The translations under genes and the position numbers were made by a program. Below are positions 12,201 to 21,289 of a DNA stretch of 64,000 bases, in pieces. The notes below the pieces were generated by a model. That model searched no databases and was not told the origin of the DNA. It worked only from the letters and a program-made list of their open reading frames with translations. The stretch is from Phyllostachys edulis (lineage: Eukaryota > Streptophyta > Magnoliopsida > Poales > Poaceae): positions 65,868,877-65,932,876 of the forward strand of contig CM070548.1 of the NCBI GenBank assembly GCA_036346405.1, written 5' to 3'. Within the stretch, counting starts at the first letter, position 1. Each line of letters begins with the position of its first letter.

Positions 12201-14858
12201 GCGGCACGCCCGCCGCCATCTCCTTGTCAATGAGAAGCTTCATGGCGTGGAAGTTGACATGGCTAAGCCTGGCATGCCACAGCCACGCCGGATCTTCAAG
12301 GTTCGCCGGGAGGCACACCGCCTCCGCCTGATGCAACTCAATTTGGTAAAGGCGATTTGCAGTGCGCCTCACCTTCATGAGCAGCCTCGCATGACTTTTG
12401 TCGAGCACCTACAAGGCGTCCTCATCCATGATCACTTTGTGGCCGGTCTCAGTTAGTTGTTCGAGGCTCACGATGTTGCTTCGGAGCCTCGGGATATAAT
12501 ATACGTCCTGGAGCAGCCATTGATCCTCGTTCCTGCAGCCGAACAGGATTGATCCCTTACCCATGATTTGCACCGTCGAGCCGTCGCCGAATTTGACCTT
12601 GCCGGTGACATTTTCTTCCAACTCGCGGAACTTCGCCCTGTCGCCGATCATGTGGTTGCTCGTTCCATTGTCCAGGTACCAGACATGACAAGGAGCAGCC
12701 TTCTCCTCCAGCCTTGTCTTCTCCTCGCTCAGCAGGACGACATCCTGCCGCTCCTGCTGTTTCGGCGCCATCTCCTCCGACACCGCGAGCATCAGGGCCG
12801 GCTCGGTGTCGTCTGCATGCGTGAGGTGCACCTCCTCCTCCTTCTTCGGGGCCCTGCATTCAGATGCATAGTGGCCCATCTTGTCACAGTTAAAACATCG
12901 GATGTGGCTCTTGTCACGGCCACCGCCGCTGGAACCACTCGCGCCGTCTTTGCTCGGCGCCCCGCCGCGACCGCCCTTGCCGCACCATCTGCCGCGACCA
13001 CGTCCACTCCGGCCGCGGTTGCTGCTATCTGCAGGAGCATAGGATTTGCCCTTGTTGTTCGACGAGGAGTCGATGCCATCCTTCTTCTGCCGCGCCTGCC
13101 ACTCGGCCTGAGTGAGCAGGAGCTGGCCGTCGCCACTGCTGTTTCCACCAGATGTGCGTGGGCGTGTTCGCTCTTCATAAGCCTTCAGCCGCCCCACGAC
13201 TTCCTCGAATGGCATGGTGTCGAAGTCGTAGAACTGCTCGATCCCGGCGATCACACTCAGGAAACGATCCTGCACGGTGCTGAATAATTTCTTGACCAGT
13301 GCGGCATCGTCGAGCGTCGCCCCGAGATTTGCATACCTGACGGACATGCTGTTGAGCCTTCCAGCGTACTGGTCCAGGGTCTCTCCCTCCTGCATGCGTA
13401 CGTATGATGTCAAAGTCGTTCTTCAACGTCTGCAGCCACACGGTCTTGACGCGATCCGCGCTAACGAACCTTGTCTTGAGACAGTCCTAGACCTCCTTCG
13501 CCGTTTTCTTCCTCGCCACCTGCATCGGGAGGTCCTCCGGGAGTGCTTGGAGAAGATGAGACCTCGCCTTCCTATCCTTCTTCGTGTCGACGGTCGCACC
13601 GGTCGCCGGCTCGACTGCTTTCCAGAAGCCTTGATCGTCCATCATCGCTTGCACCCGAATCACCCAGCTCGTGTAGTTTGTCGCTGTCAGCTGCAGGTAA
13701 TGGAACGGCCCACCGCCGCTCTCCCGCGCCGCTTCGCCATGAGCAACGATCGACATTGGCGTGCACTGAGCTCTGATACCAGATGTTGGTTCTCAGGCCA
13801 GATTCGGAGCACTGTTGCACATCCGGCAGGTTTCAGAAAATAGGAAAGAAACAAAGTGATTTGGGGCAATTTTCCTTCTCTATTCTCTCTGGAATATAAA
13901 GCAAGCAATTACAAGAAAACATGACAAGTTCTAGCTACTTATGGAAAGCATACAAATTCGAATCGTGCAATCACACGATCCGGACAACTCGGACTGTTTC
14001 TAATCACGCACACACGCACACTGCGTTCGTCGTGGTCATCACAACCCGAAAGAACCGGTCCTGATGTTGCCATCCAAAACATAGGACTTAGGGCCACCCA
14101 GGATTAAGTCCAACAACTACAAACCTTTGTAACTCCAACTGCCGGAGCCGAAAGATCACATCGAGATCAGATTGTCTCAGTGGAAACTCCAGTCCCATGT
14201 CAATGCCGAAACCGAGCATGCCGGGAAAGATGACGTTGAACCCTACCGGCGTGTGACACTTCTCATCCGTAATGCAGGACGTGTTGTTTTCGATAAAACG
14301 GAGCCCTGAAATGACAGAAGCTGACAAGTGTGAATAGCAACACCGTGGGGATCGTTGATGGAGAGAAGTATAAACTAACGCATGTTGCTGCAATGTTGGA
14401 ACCTTTTCTGATGTGCTCATCGCCGACGTTCCATGTCTTGAGCGCTAGAATGCACGCCAACGTTGAGCAGATGGCGTCCTTGCCGAGCGAAGAAAGGTCG
14501 TGGTGGCCGAGGCCCCAGGACCCGTCACCGTGCTGGTTCTGCAGGATCCACTCTACGCACCGCGGGAAGCGCGGCGACTGATCAGGAGCCCCCTGCGCCG
14601 GCACCATCGCGACCCAAGCCGTGTCGTATGAGGACGGCAGCTGCTCTGCGCTCAGGAGCTTCTCTCTGATCCTATCCTGAAGCTCCCTCGTGTACTGCTG
14701 CGGCAGGGTGCACGATTACAAGAACTATTCAGGTTTCTTACCAAGAATAGTACGGCAAGAAGTGGAACTGTACGTCGTTTGTAGCAGTACACAGTTATAT
14801 ACCTTGTTGGCTTGAAGTGCTGCGGTTTTGGCGCCTCCAGGAATGTCCTTGATTGACG
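6271..14858 (-). CDS. KSL: Kaurene-synthase-like diterpene synthase, split by a copia insertion
   Basis: Class I diterpene synthase of the grass kaurene-synthase-like family. Members ionise ent- or syn-copalyl diphosphate in plastids to make gibberellin precursors or phytoalexin skeletons; the exact product cannot be read here. Exons with matching phases on the minus strand: 14858-14803, 14697-14403, 14305-14125, 8773-8556, 8473-8353, 8276-8179, 8093-7880, 7806-7691, 7578-7483, 7390-7175, 7090-6949, 6849-6271. Landmarks: SSYDTAWVAMV in exon 14697-14403; the metal-binding DDFFD at 7239-7225; the second metal site NDLGTYEKE at 6624-6598, fitting (N/D)D(L/I/V)x(S/T)xxxE. No class II DxDD was seen. 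The first exon (start codon, plastid transit peptide) was not found; the frame before 14858 meets a stop. Exon 8093-7880 carries an apparent 1-nt deletion near 7926. The intron 14124-8774 contains a copia element. It may be a pseudogene, or functional if the indel is a consensus error and exon 1 lies further upstream. Confidence 0.85.
7925..7929 (-). other. Apparent 1-nt frameshift in the KSL gene
   Basis: Upstream the frame reads SWTGKLLK; downstream, one base out of frame, it reads QLCSNRVSR and then VMPQE, joining the next exon at VEYAVKFPF. Both parts resemble the same continuous block of the KS family, so a single base appears to be missing between the AAG and CAA codons. In the frame as written, a TAA stop follows within about 12 codons. 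This is the only coding lesion noticed in the twelve exons. Confidence 0.65.
9059..9407 (-). repeat. Copia 3' LTR
   Basis: 349 bp, starting TGTTGGTTCTCAGG and ending CCAACA on the + strand. It carries a 16-bp internal duplication of GGATTAAGTCCAACA at its end that the partner LTR lacks. By eye there are nine substitutions against the partner LTR over about 331 aligned bases, so the insertion is not very recent. Confidence 0.95.
9408..9423 (-). promoter_or_regulatory. Copia polypurine tract
   Basis: On the minus strand the sequence directly before the 3' LTR reads ATTAGGGGGGAGTA, the purine-rich primer site for plus-strand DNA synthesis. Its position fixes the element's orientation. Confidence 0.85.
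9417..11432 (-). CDS. Copia reverse transcriptase and RNase H
   Basis: A 671-codon open frame with the copia RT core: WVYKLKKNSDGDV, HKARLVTKGYVQ, FEEVFAPVARLDTVR, HHLDVKSAFLNG, YGLQQAPRAWN and the catalytic YVDDLIVTG. RNase H follows (GYIDSDLAGD, KSTGG, ALSSCEAEF) and the frame ends at GVRNLGPHQD. RT copies the element RNA into DNA and RNase H removes the RNA strand; both act inside Gag particles. The frame overlaps the integrase frame by about 300 nt out of phase, so the polyprotein is frameshifted near 11.2 kb. The RT/RNase H part itself looks intact. Confidence 0.95.
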   Translation of the reverse strand: MKKSWSGAGVQVQAAGIHRISSSRRNAALSRQKATLCRPRVVWQASQRPQHKFTQPLHRLRWPARWPEGNNGRIFASTQRHPPDIPTDPMVTTSIGSLTDDLATPASVVATPLSGGSSSTDDEHVHYRHIDDILRDARSVQLDEEDMEEEAMLVEMEEPSCYREATGQQAWEDAMAKEIESIEKNETWPLTALPAGHKSIGLKWVYKLKKNSDGDVIKHKARLVTKGYVQRQGIDFEEVFAPVARLDTVRVILAIAANRGWQVHHLDVKSAFLNGELEEEVNVAQPEGFTVKNKEHLVLKLSKALYGLQQAPRAWNMRLDRSLKQLSLVKCAQEQAVYTRGTGRAGVVVGVYVDDLIVTGEDSGVIAAFKRQMMSEFEMSDLGLLNYYLGIEVKQGEDGIAIKQEAYAKKVLTQFGMVECNPTKFPMEPRSQLYKDSHGQPVDATEYSRVIGCLRYLLHRRPDLSFAIGVLSRFMERPTVMHHKAVKQILRYVKGTVGYGLVYTRGGDAEVITGYIDSDLAGDNDDRKSTGGMAFYVNECLVSWNSQKQKTVALSSCEAEFMAATAAACQALWLRSLLGELTGKENDAVKLFVDNKSAIALMKNLVFHGCSKHIDMRFHFIRECVEGGQIFVEFVRTDEQRADSLTKALPAAKLATMWHLLGVRNLGPHQD
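11131..12408 (-). CDS. Copia integrase
   Basis: Carries the pre-integrase zinc region (WHARLSHVNFHAMKLL followed by CQGCLVVKQ), then the catalytic core beginning ELLHADLYGSITPSTLAGN with VDDYSRWMW, an NRGGEFLS segment where the family has the second aspartate (TDRGGEF), and YTPQQNGVVEWRN with the expected glutamate region. Integrase inserts the DNA copy into the genome. It is separated from the upstream Gag-protease frame by a TAG stop in the same frame (12409-12411) where the family has an open codon, and runs out of phase into the RT frame. Asn for Asp in NRGGEF suggests loss of a catalytic residue. Confidence 0.9.
   Translation of the reverse strand: MLDKSHARLLMKVRRTANRLYQIELHQAEAVCLPANLEDPAWLWHARLSHVNFHAMKLLIDKEMAAGVPLITHPNQLCQGCLVVKQARQSFPAAANYRAEKPLELLHADLYGSITPSTLAGNNYFMLIVDDYSRWMWLYMIKMKDQVYSMFRRFKLQVENTSERRIKTLRTNRGGEFLSAVFNRLYKEAGIKRHLTAPYTPQQNGVVEWRNKTVMAMVRSLLKSMNMPGRFWGEAVRHAVYLLNRLPTKALGERTPFVAWNERKLHLAHLRVFGCTAHAKVTMPHLKKLDDRSQPMVYLGIKDGCKAHRLFDPWRGKIHVSREVKFEEKLEWCWSTGAGGGDPSDFVVEKECGTEPTEGDFVPPAGGLASESAPAAQVHPAPSSTPLAGEVAGGQQRAHLCKHAATSSRHPHRSDGDDIHWIADR
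12409..13413 (-). CDS. Copia Gag (C-terminal part) and protease
   Basis: The frame contains a Gag helical region (YVRMQEGETLDQYAGRLN), a Gly/Arg-rich linker and a perfect CCHC zinc knuckle, CFNCDKMGHYASEC, which binds element RNA. The protease follows, with CHVWYLDNGTSNHMIGD where the family has D-x-G-A; the aspartate of DNG is the catalytic residue. The protein ends at an in-frame TAG (12409-12411) before integrase. The N-terminal part of Gag is in a separate frame (13487-13756). Confidence 0.9.
   Translation of the reverse strand: MTSYVRMQEGETLDQYAGRLNSMSVRYANLGATLDDAALVKKLFSTVQDRFLSVIAGIEQFYDFDTMPFEEVVGRLKAYEERTRPRTSGGNSSGDGQLLLTQAEWQARQKKDGIDSSSNNKGKSYAPADSSNRGRSGRGRGRWCGKGGRGGAPSKDGASGSSGGGRDKSHIRCFNCDKMGHYASECRAPKKEEEVHLTHADDTEPALMLAVSEEMAPKQQERQDVVLLSEEKTRLEEKAAPCHVWYLDNGTSNHMIGDRAKFRELEENVTGKVKFGDGSTVQIMGKGSILFGCRNEDQWLLQDVYYIPRLRSNIVSLEQLTETGHKVIMDEDAL
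13487..13756 (-). CDS. Copia Gag N-terminus
   Basis: Starts MSIVAHGEAAR and includes LTATNYTSWVIRVQAMMDDQ and WKAVEP, the usual beginning of grass copia Gag. It is cut off from the rest of Gag by a stop after KKTAKEV and a frame change between 13413 and 13487. The ATG lies about 20 nt downstream (minus strand) of the primer-binding site. Confidence 0.85.
   Translation of the reverse strand: MSIVAHGEAARESGGGPFHYLQLTATNYTSWVIRVQAMMDDQGFWKAVEPATGATVDTKKDRKARSHLLQALPEDLPMQVARKKTAKEV
13768..13781 (-). promoter_or_regulatory. Copia primer-binding site (initiator Met tRNA)
   Basis: Minus strand TGGTATCAGAGCTC, just inside the 5' LTR, complementary to the 3' end of initiator methionine tRNA. Minus-strand DNA synthesis primes here. 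This copy retains the intact CAG, unlike the three gypsy elements further right. Confidence 0.9.
13784..14115 (-). repeat. Copia 5' LTR
   Basis: 332 bp, the same TG...CA-bounded sequence as 9059-9407 but without the terminal 16-bp duplication. It would hold the element promoter; its start lies nine bases into the KSL intron, so its transcription signals could affect splicing or polyadenylation of the host transcript. Confidence 0.95.
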
Positions 14859-15216
14859 CTGTTTGCAGAAACCAAAAGGTTTGTCATTTGCACAAAAAAA
14901 AGAGTGTCTATAGAACACTTGAGTGTTTCCATGCAAAAATATCACTCAAAATTTTCCACCATTGAATCTAGATCTAACCCCTCTCCTTCCCACTATACAT
15001 TCTCTCACCCACCCTAACACTAACTTCCCTGCCCCCCGCCTCGCCGGGAGCAGCGCCAGTGTGGCCTACCAACTTCTGCCGCCGCCTCCCTATGCGGCCG
15101 CCGGCACCGCCCGCCTCCTTCGGTCTGTACCACCTCCCCAACCGTTGCCTGCCTCTTTCCCTCCGGCTCGACAAAGATCATTGCCAGAGCCACACCGTCG
15201 ACCACCTCCTTATTGG
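14859..15216. other. Upstream KSL sequence, exon 1 not found
   Basis: Minus-strand text immediately before the acceptor at 14860-14859 is intron-like (pyrimidine-rich, CTGCAAACAG). The rest (14930-15215) is C/T-rich on the + strand with GC-rich codon-like text but no recognisable product. No transit-peptide exon could be joined in phase. Confidence 0.4.
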
Positions 15217-16690
15217 TGATATGCCCTAGAGATAAATCATAGAGATGATTGTATCACATTTATATTTATAAGTTATAGAATAAATGTTATTATATTCCTT
15301 GTATGAATTATCATTTATAAAGATTAACAAGTATGTGACTTGTTAGTGAAGCTCTTTACGTTGCATGATGGCATTCTAAATGTATCCCTAGTTGGGTGTC
15401 ACTGGTCGAGATACTAGTGACTTATCGACCAGCACATGTATTGATTACCATGTTTCATCGGTCATGGATATGGAGATATCGAATTAATAATGTGAACACA
15501 TGTTAGAGAATATGGTGTTGGATTGACCCACCTTGAGACACTATTGAGATTGTTATGATTTTATGTATCATCAGTTGGTCTCAAGCAATGGTGATGTATA
15601 ATCCCTTAACCTGAGATCAACATGATTTCCTACATGTGTAATAATACACTTAGGGGTTTTCAAATGCTACTCCGTAATTGAGTAGTTATAAAGGTTGCTT
15701 TCGGGTATGCTATGAAACATGCAGATGGATGTGACTAGTCGGATATAAGATTTGACCATCCGAACATAACAGGAGTGATATTTCTGGACCCCTCGATGTG
15801 GTCGGATAAAGAAAGTGTATGACCGTGCCACTAGTGGTCTAAGAGTCGACCACATGAAGTTATCTGTCACTAGATCGAGAAAGTATTGAACAGTCCACAG
15901 ATGACAAATATCTCACCTGGAGTTCAACTAGATATCGTGAGGTAAAATGAGAATACACAAGTAGATCGTTCAGTCCGACCAGATACGAACTGGATGTATG
16001 GAGATACAGATTGGTTGTGAGCTGGTTGTACATGATCACTAACTGCTTGTGACTAAATATGAACTGGTTGTGTGGAGATACGAGCTGGTCATGAGTGATA
16101 AGGACCTGATTGTAGATCACATTGCATAAGGTTCGTCCGATATAATCTTTATGTGTATTCGGGAGTTGTTATGTCCTGCTAGGAACCGCTACCAACTTGT
16201 GATCGGAAAGGAGTTTCTAAGTCACGACCGATTACACGTGAATCTACCGGGTCACATACCTAATGGGTTAGAACAAACTAGCTCGGATAGGATCCGTTAT
16301 GGGCTCTTTATAAGGGGATGCATGTGTTGTTGGGACGTAAGAGTTGTTCTACCGAAACCCTAGCCGTCATTTCCCCGAAGGCCCTACCATGAGCGTTGGT
16401 GCTAGCACACCGGCGTATGACGTTCTATCCCTAGACGTGTGGATACCGTAGAGGCGATGTTACGATTGGTGTTCCGCTGATCGAGGATGATCCGCGATCT
16501 ACACAAGGAGCGTGATAGGTTGTTGAAGGAAATGATCGGTGCCGAGAATGTTGGACGATCGACTACGATTACTATATCGACGTGTCTGGCGTTGGATTAG
16601 GCTGCTCCAACTCTTCTTCTGCTGCATGCACGTCTAGTGGTAACGATCTGTGATCTCTTGCTTGTATAGTTTCCTGGTTTATGTGGTAGA
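15217..16690. repeat. Probable solo copia-type LTR
   Basis: It begins TGATATGCCCTAGAG, a start shared by a large group of grass copia LTRs. Over about 1.4 kb it shows non-coding, LTR-like sequence ending near a CTTGCTTGTATAGTTTCCTGG stretch typical of the same LTRs. No second copy, primer site or coding region is adjacent, so it looks like a solo LTR left by recombination. The right end and target duplication are unclear. Short repeats of the GAACTGGTTGT type occur at 15985-16110. Confidence 0.5.
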
Positions 16691-17786
16691 ATTTTGAATT
16701 GTACGTTAGTGAAGCCTACCCATATCCCTTCAATCCTCCCTCCAACACCATCGATTTTTGATGCTTCCGCCCACCGTCCGCCTCTTGACCCGCGACCAGC
16801 GGCACCACCGCTACCTACCGCTGTGCCTCCGCTGCTCCCTCTCCCTCTAGATCTGGTCCCTTGTGAACCCAAAACTCTATCTTGGTGAACCCGAGCCCTA
16901 ACCCGGTAGTGACGAGGCTGGAGAGGAAGAGGACAAGCTCGCCGGAGCATGAATCTCCAAGCCGATCCAAAGGATAGAAATTTGACTGATTTTGCAAAAA
17001 AATCTAGTCGAGTGATGTATGGCAAATCCGAACACACACACAGACTTATATGTTCGCAAGCAGAAGCTAAACCATTCTATTCAGAAAAACTTAAAATGTT
17101 AGTACTTCTGTAACTGATGGTACCCCAAGGTTAGTTATCCTTGTCCTGGTACGATTAACGATTTCATTGCTAAAAGCACTTTTGGTAAATAATGTCTATG
17201 TTAACAATGCAATGAATACTCCGGGGAATGTTCTAGAAGAAGACGGTACCATCACATCCTCTTTACTTGTTCATGCAGTTCCGACCAGTGTATTGACAGA
17301 CGCTCACATCCTCTTCGTCTGCTTGATCTTCAAGTGAGGTGATCTCATCTCTTTACTGAGTTGGTGGTGACGGTGAGTCTGTCATCCTTCTTTTCTCTTC
17401 TCACCTCGCTTCAAATGATCTTTTATGGATGAATATACGTAGTACATATGTGTTATTTGCAAGATCGATGTAGAGGATTGGATTTTCTAAACATAGGTGG
17501 AGCTTCATGAGGGCCAAAAGGGGGCCATGACCCCCTTCTCTAGAAGATTTATATTTATATGTAAATGCTCAAGTAACCCCTTAAGGAAATTTCATTAGCT
17601 TGGCCCTTCAACATTTTCTCAAATCTCTGCCACTGCTTCTACACATGTATATTTGTATTGATTGGATGCCAATTATGCATGCAATTTTTTTTATATTTGA
17701 GGATAATTACTTTTGCATGTTTTTTAGTTTAGAATTTAAGGTATATTTATTTGAGATCGGTCGTAATGCAATGTACACTATGCTAG
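16691..17786. other. Spacer between solo LTR and small LTR element
   Basis: A C-rich block (16720-16870) is open in several frames without recognisable product, followed by ordinary AT-rich DNA. A GGCCAAAAGGGGGCCATGACC-like stretch near 17513 resembles common grass transposon scraps. No gene is assigned. Confidence 0.4.
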
Positions 17787-17961
17787 TGTCATGGGCAGGG
17801 CTACTGTTCATGTATGAACAGTAAACATGGTGCTGTAGCACCACACACTATTCATGCTGGGCCCACAGGTGTATTAGTAGTTAGGAAATATAGATATAAT
17901 AGTTAGTTTCCTTATTAGTTTAGTTTACTTCCTTAGAGATGTATTACATCTAATAAAGATT
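17787..17961 (+). repeat. Left LTR of small element, first piece
   Basis: Begins TGTCATGGGCAGGGCTACTG and matches the first half of 31656-32024. It ends at AGATT, the 5-bp target duplication (17957-17961) of the gypsy element inserted here. Confidence 0.85.
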
Positions 17962-18723
17962 TGATGAGTATCTAATAATCCTCATTTAATTATTTATCTG
18001 TAATTCTAATTATGGATAATAATGACGTCATATGGTTATTGGGTATACCCCTTAATATTATTAAGGGAGGAGCTGGAAGTTGTAGATTTTATACGACCAC
18101 CCTATAGTCGTAGTACTTTCTACGACTACCTTCTGATCGTAAGTTCTTCTACGATTAGTATGTGGTCGTAAGCTTTACTACGACCACCACCTGGTCGTAA
18201 GCTTTTCTACGACCAGTCTCTAGTCGATAGGGCTTATAGATATATGGGCCTAATCGATCAGGGAATCTTGCGCACCATATCTAAAGATATGTGCAATAAA
18301 TTACGCTGTTATTCCATAGAATGATGGCACGATTTAACTCTCTGTCCTGATGATAACTGCCTAGCGACGTGGGAACGTTACTACTCTCATGATAATCTCC
18401 AGCAACAGCTCCATTATCTACAGCATTAAGGTGTCCTTTGGACTGAAGAAACGACAGCCCATTTCGAGTGGTGTATAAAAGGCGGGATCATCAGGAGGAG
18501 GGGACAAGGCAATTAAGAGCCCAAGACATCACACTCTAGTCTTTCTCTTGATTTTGTATACCAGTATGCTCAATACACACACAGGAGTAGGGTTGTTATT
18601 CTCCCTAGAGAAGGCCCAAACCTTTATAAAAATCCCCATGTTGCTCTCTCTGCGTGATTTGAGTCTTGGAGACCCCCCTGAATCAAACAATCTTTATGTA
18701 AGTTCGGTTTTAAAACACCGACT
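17962..18723 (+). repeat. Gypsy-1 5' LTR
   Basis: Starts TGATGAGTATCTAATAATCC and ends ACACCGACT (CA mutated to CT at its end). It contains a cluster of palindromic GGTCGTAAG...CTACGACCA repeats at about 18085-18235 and a TATAAAAG box near 18475. Confidence 0.9.
18085..18235. repeat. Palindromic GGTCGTAAG/CTACGACC repeat cluster in LTR
   Basis: About five units of roughly 30 bp, each with TGGTCGTA at one end and TACGACCA at the other, separated by a short GC- or AT-containing loop such as AGCTTTTC. Similar units recur elsewhere in the same element (26850-26985, 28450-28570, 29880-30065) and in the 3' LTR (30230-30370). Confidence 0.85.
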
Positions 18724-18725
18724 GT

Positions 18726-18744
18726 TGGCGCCGTCCGTAGGGAT
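18726..18744 (+). promoter_or_regulatory. Gypsy-1 primer-binding site
   Basis: TGGCGCCGTCCGTAGGGA just after the 5' LTR. TGGCGCCGT matches the 3' end complement of plant tRNA-Asp, the primer used by this group of elements. Confidence 0.7.
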
Positions 18745-18792
18745 CTTTGAGTCATCAGCTTTCCTTCGCTTTTCCCTAACTCTAATGCTCCC

Positions 18793-21178
18793 ATGGTAGG
18801 ACAGTGGAACGAGGAGAACTAGTTCGACTTGGCCGATTACGTAGATATCAACATGGATGCCGGTTTCGACTACGAGCCGAGTATCGCATCATCCGATGGT
18901 GATGTCGCCTCCGGAGATCATTCTCCAGAAGACCATACCAACGATAGAGTTGAGGAGGGATCCTTATCCCCCACAACGTTACGTCCGAATGAGGAACCAG
19001 CTTCCTTAGAGGGCAAGGGTCAATCCGACCACAGTCAGGACTGCACCAAGACAGGCTCAGAGCACAGCGAGAGTTTCCCCTCCAAGTGTTCAAGCCCATC
19101 TAATACAGTCCAACCTGTCACGACAAGTCATGGAAGCAATCATTCCGGAGCTTCATCAGCACCTAGTGGTCGTCTTTCTCAGGATAGCCCCACAAAGGAT
19201 GGGGGTCAAACATGCTTTTCCTGCGAGTTTGACCATCCCATCGCAGGGCCTACCTATGGATGGAGACGGTTATAACCCGTAATTCCCTTCCCGAGGGTTT
19301 GCTCCAAGTTGCTAAACGGTGTCTTTCGACTACTCCTCAGCGAGGAGGCCTCAAGCACAGGTAGAGATCATCAACGGGAGGTCTTTGTTCTTCCCTCAGG
19401 TGACGATCACTCTCCTAGAGACAGGACTGAGGATGCTCCCCAACAATCACACGCTGCCACCCCTCGTGGCAATGACGAGGACACCTTCGACGATGAACGA
19501 GTCAATACTCTAATAAGCATGAAAGAGATTCTTGAAATGCTCGCAATCCATCGAGGCAAACTTGAGGCTCGGTATGGACGCGTTCTGAGGCAACCCGACA
19601 AAGAAGAATCGCAGCTCAAAGAAATCTGCCTGGACGCATTCACTATTAGTCGGAGGAAGCTCAAGAACTCCAGCGCATCAATGACATTCTCGAGAACCCA
19701 TCTCGAGAACTTGCTCAAACGCCCTGCTACGACCTCTTCGCTAAAGAGATCGCACAAAGGCTTCGAAACACAATGGCCAAACTCGAGCACCCTCGCCAAC
19801 ATTAACCCCAAAGTCGTGGCGGTATGACTTCATCTACTTCCAGTCGTTCGAACAACTCGCCGTATGGAGATCACCGTAACAACAAGTCACGACGCTCTCC
19901 CAATCTTCACTCCAGTCGAAGGAGAGTTCCTTGAACGCCTGACGATCGACAAGCTCCCAGGAGAGGTGATCGTTCACCACTCTAGCCCAGAAATCTGCGA
20001 CAGCAGATGGAATACGAGGAGTATTTCCCTCGTAAGGACAAGACCTACCACAGGTCGGGTCCACCTATGACCGGGTATCGTCGCGTACAATCACCTAGTG
20101 ACGTCAATCATTCTTTTTTTTTTTGCAAAGAAGACGTCAAGAAGTCATTATTGGCTGTCGGGCTTTCTCATCCGACCTCCGAGCAGTTCGCTGGCCGCCT
20201 TGATTTTGACAAGTGAACATGGAGAAGTTCGATGGATCTCAAAACCCTATTGAATTCCTCTAGATCTACACAACCGTTGTCCGAGCAATAGGAGGAAGAG
20301 AGCATGTAATGGCAAATTACCATCCTACTGTGCTCAAGGGATCTGCTTGATCGTGGTTGTTAAATCAGCCACTTGAGTCGATTTATTCATGGCAGCACCT
20401 CTGCGACCTCCTACTAGCTAATTTATAGGGCACCAACCATCGCCCTAGGAAGGAGGACGACCTGCACAAGATGAGACAGAATGATTACGAGACTTTACGC
20501 CAGTTCATTCGATGCTTCAATCAAGTTCGAAATTCCATTCCTGATGTTTCTGATTCTTCTGTCATCAGAGCTTTCAAGCAGAGAGTCCGTAGTAGAAGGA
20601 TCACGGAGGATATAGCCTTAAATCCTCTTGCCACCGTCGCCGAGATCTTTGAGATGGCCTATCGATATGCTACCGCTGCTGAAGCAGTCGAGTGGAACAA
20701 CATTATTGATCGAGATGATAAAGTGCCTCAAGAGGTGGGCGAAAGTGGTAAGAAGAAAGATAAGAAGGCCAAGAAATCCAAGAACAAGGCGAAGGGCCAA
20801 AAGCTTCAAGCCAATAGTTCCAAGGAAGTCTTGGCCGTGAGCGATAAAAATCCTCAAGGCTCCAAGCCATACTCTGATCGAGGCAAAAGTAAGCACCCTA
20901 AACGGAAGAATGATAAACCTAGGTGGTGTCCTTTCTATAAAAAGGAAGGCCATGACCTTCGCAATTGCCGAGTTTTCCAACGAAAACTTGATGACTACGA
21001 TAACGACAAAGGACCACTTCCTACTCTTAGGAGGTGGGGCAAGCCAGTGGTCATACACAGTCGGACGACAACGAGGAGATGCCATTCCAAGATCCTGAGC
21101 ACACCATCGAGCATATCTATGGGGGATCATTGGCATATGAGTCAAAACAATAGCTTAAGGCTATCGAACGTGAGGTAA
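18793..21178 (+). pseudogene. Gypsy-1 Gag, degraded
   Basis: An ATG at 18793 is followed by a stop after about a dozen codons, then acidic, Ser/Pro-rich text (18829-19275) in frame. After frame changes, the retrotransposon Gag core is seen at about 20215-20700 (EKFDGSQNPIEFL, then MRQNDYETLRQFIRCFNQVR and IRAFKQRVRS). A lysine-rich stretch (KKKDKKAKKSKNKAKG) and an atypical zinc knuckle (WCPFYKKEGHDLRNC, Cys-His-Cys) follow. Gag would form the particle that packages the RNA. Multiple stops show it is dead. Confidence 0.8.
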
Positions 21179-21289
21179 ACTCCATTGACCCTCCTCTTGT
21201 CAATAAATTATCAAGTGGTTGGAAGTCACCATCTCCTTCGAGAAGGGTAACTACCCGATCCTTCCACTCGACCAGGTCGCTTTCCGATC

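Larger units (their letters stand above)
9059..14115 (-). mobile_element. Ty1-copia retrotransposon, complete with both LTRs
   Basis: A 5057-bp element in minus orientation, with LTRs at both ends, an initiator-methionine tRNA primer site, a polypurine tract and domains in copia order: Gag, protease, integrase, reverse transcriptase, RNase H. It lies wholly in a KSL intron: only 9 nt (14116-14124) separate its 5' LTR from the exon ending at 14125. The flanking pentanucleotides TATAC (9054-9058) and ACTAC (14116-14120) agree at only 3 of 5 positions, so the target duplication has decayed or been edited. The coding frame is broken at several points, so it is not autonomous as it stands. Confidence 0.95.

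Noticed and set aside
12568..13287. 239-codon plus-strand open frame
   Set aside because: It lies exactly opposite the copia Gag-protease frame, which has a zinc knuckle and protease motif; the plus frame is a GC-driven shadow.
6271..14858. Copalyl diphosphate synthase (class II) as identity of the terpene synthase
   Set aside because: No DxDD motif was found and both class I metal-binding motifs are present; sequence blocks fit the KS/KSL family.
14880..17040. Possible inverted repeat between 14900-14990 and 16940-17040 around the solo LTR
   Set aside because: Only short AT-rich similarity; no block-by-block match like that of the 33-kb and 63.8-kb arms.
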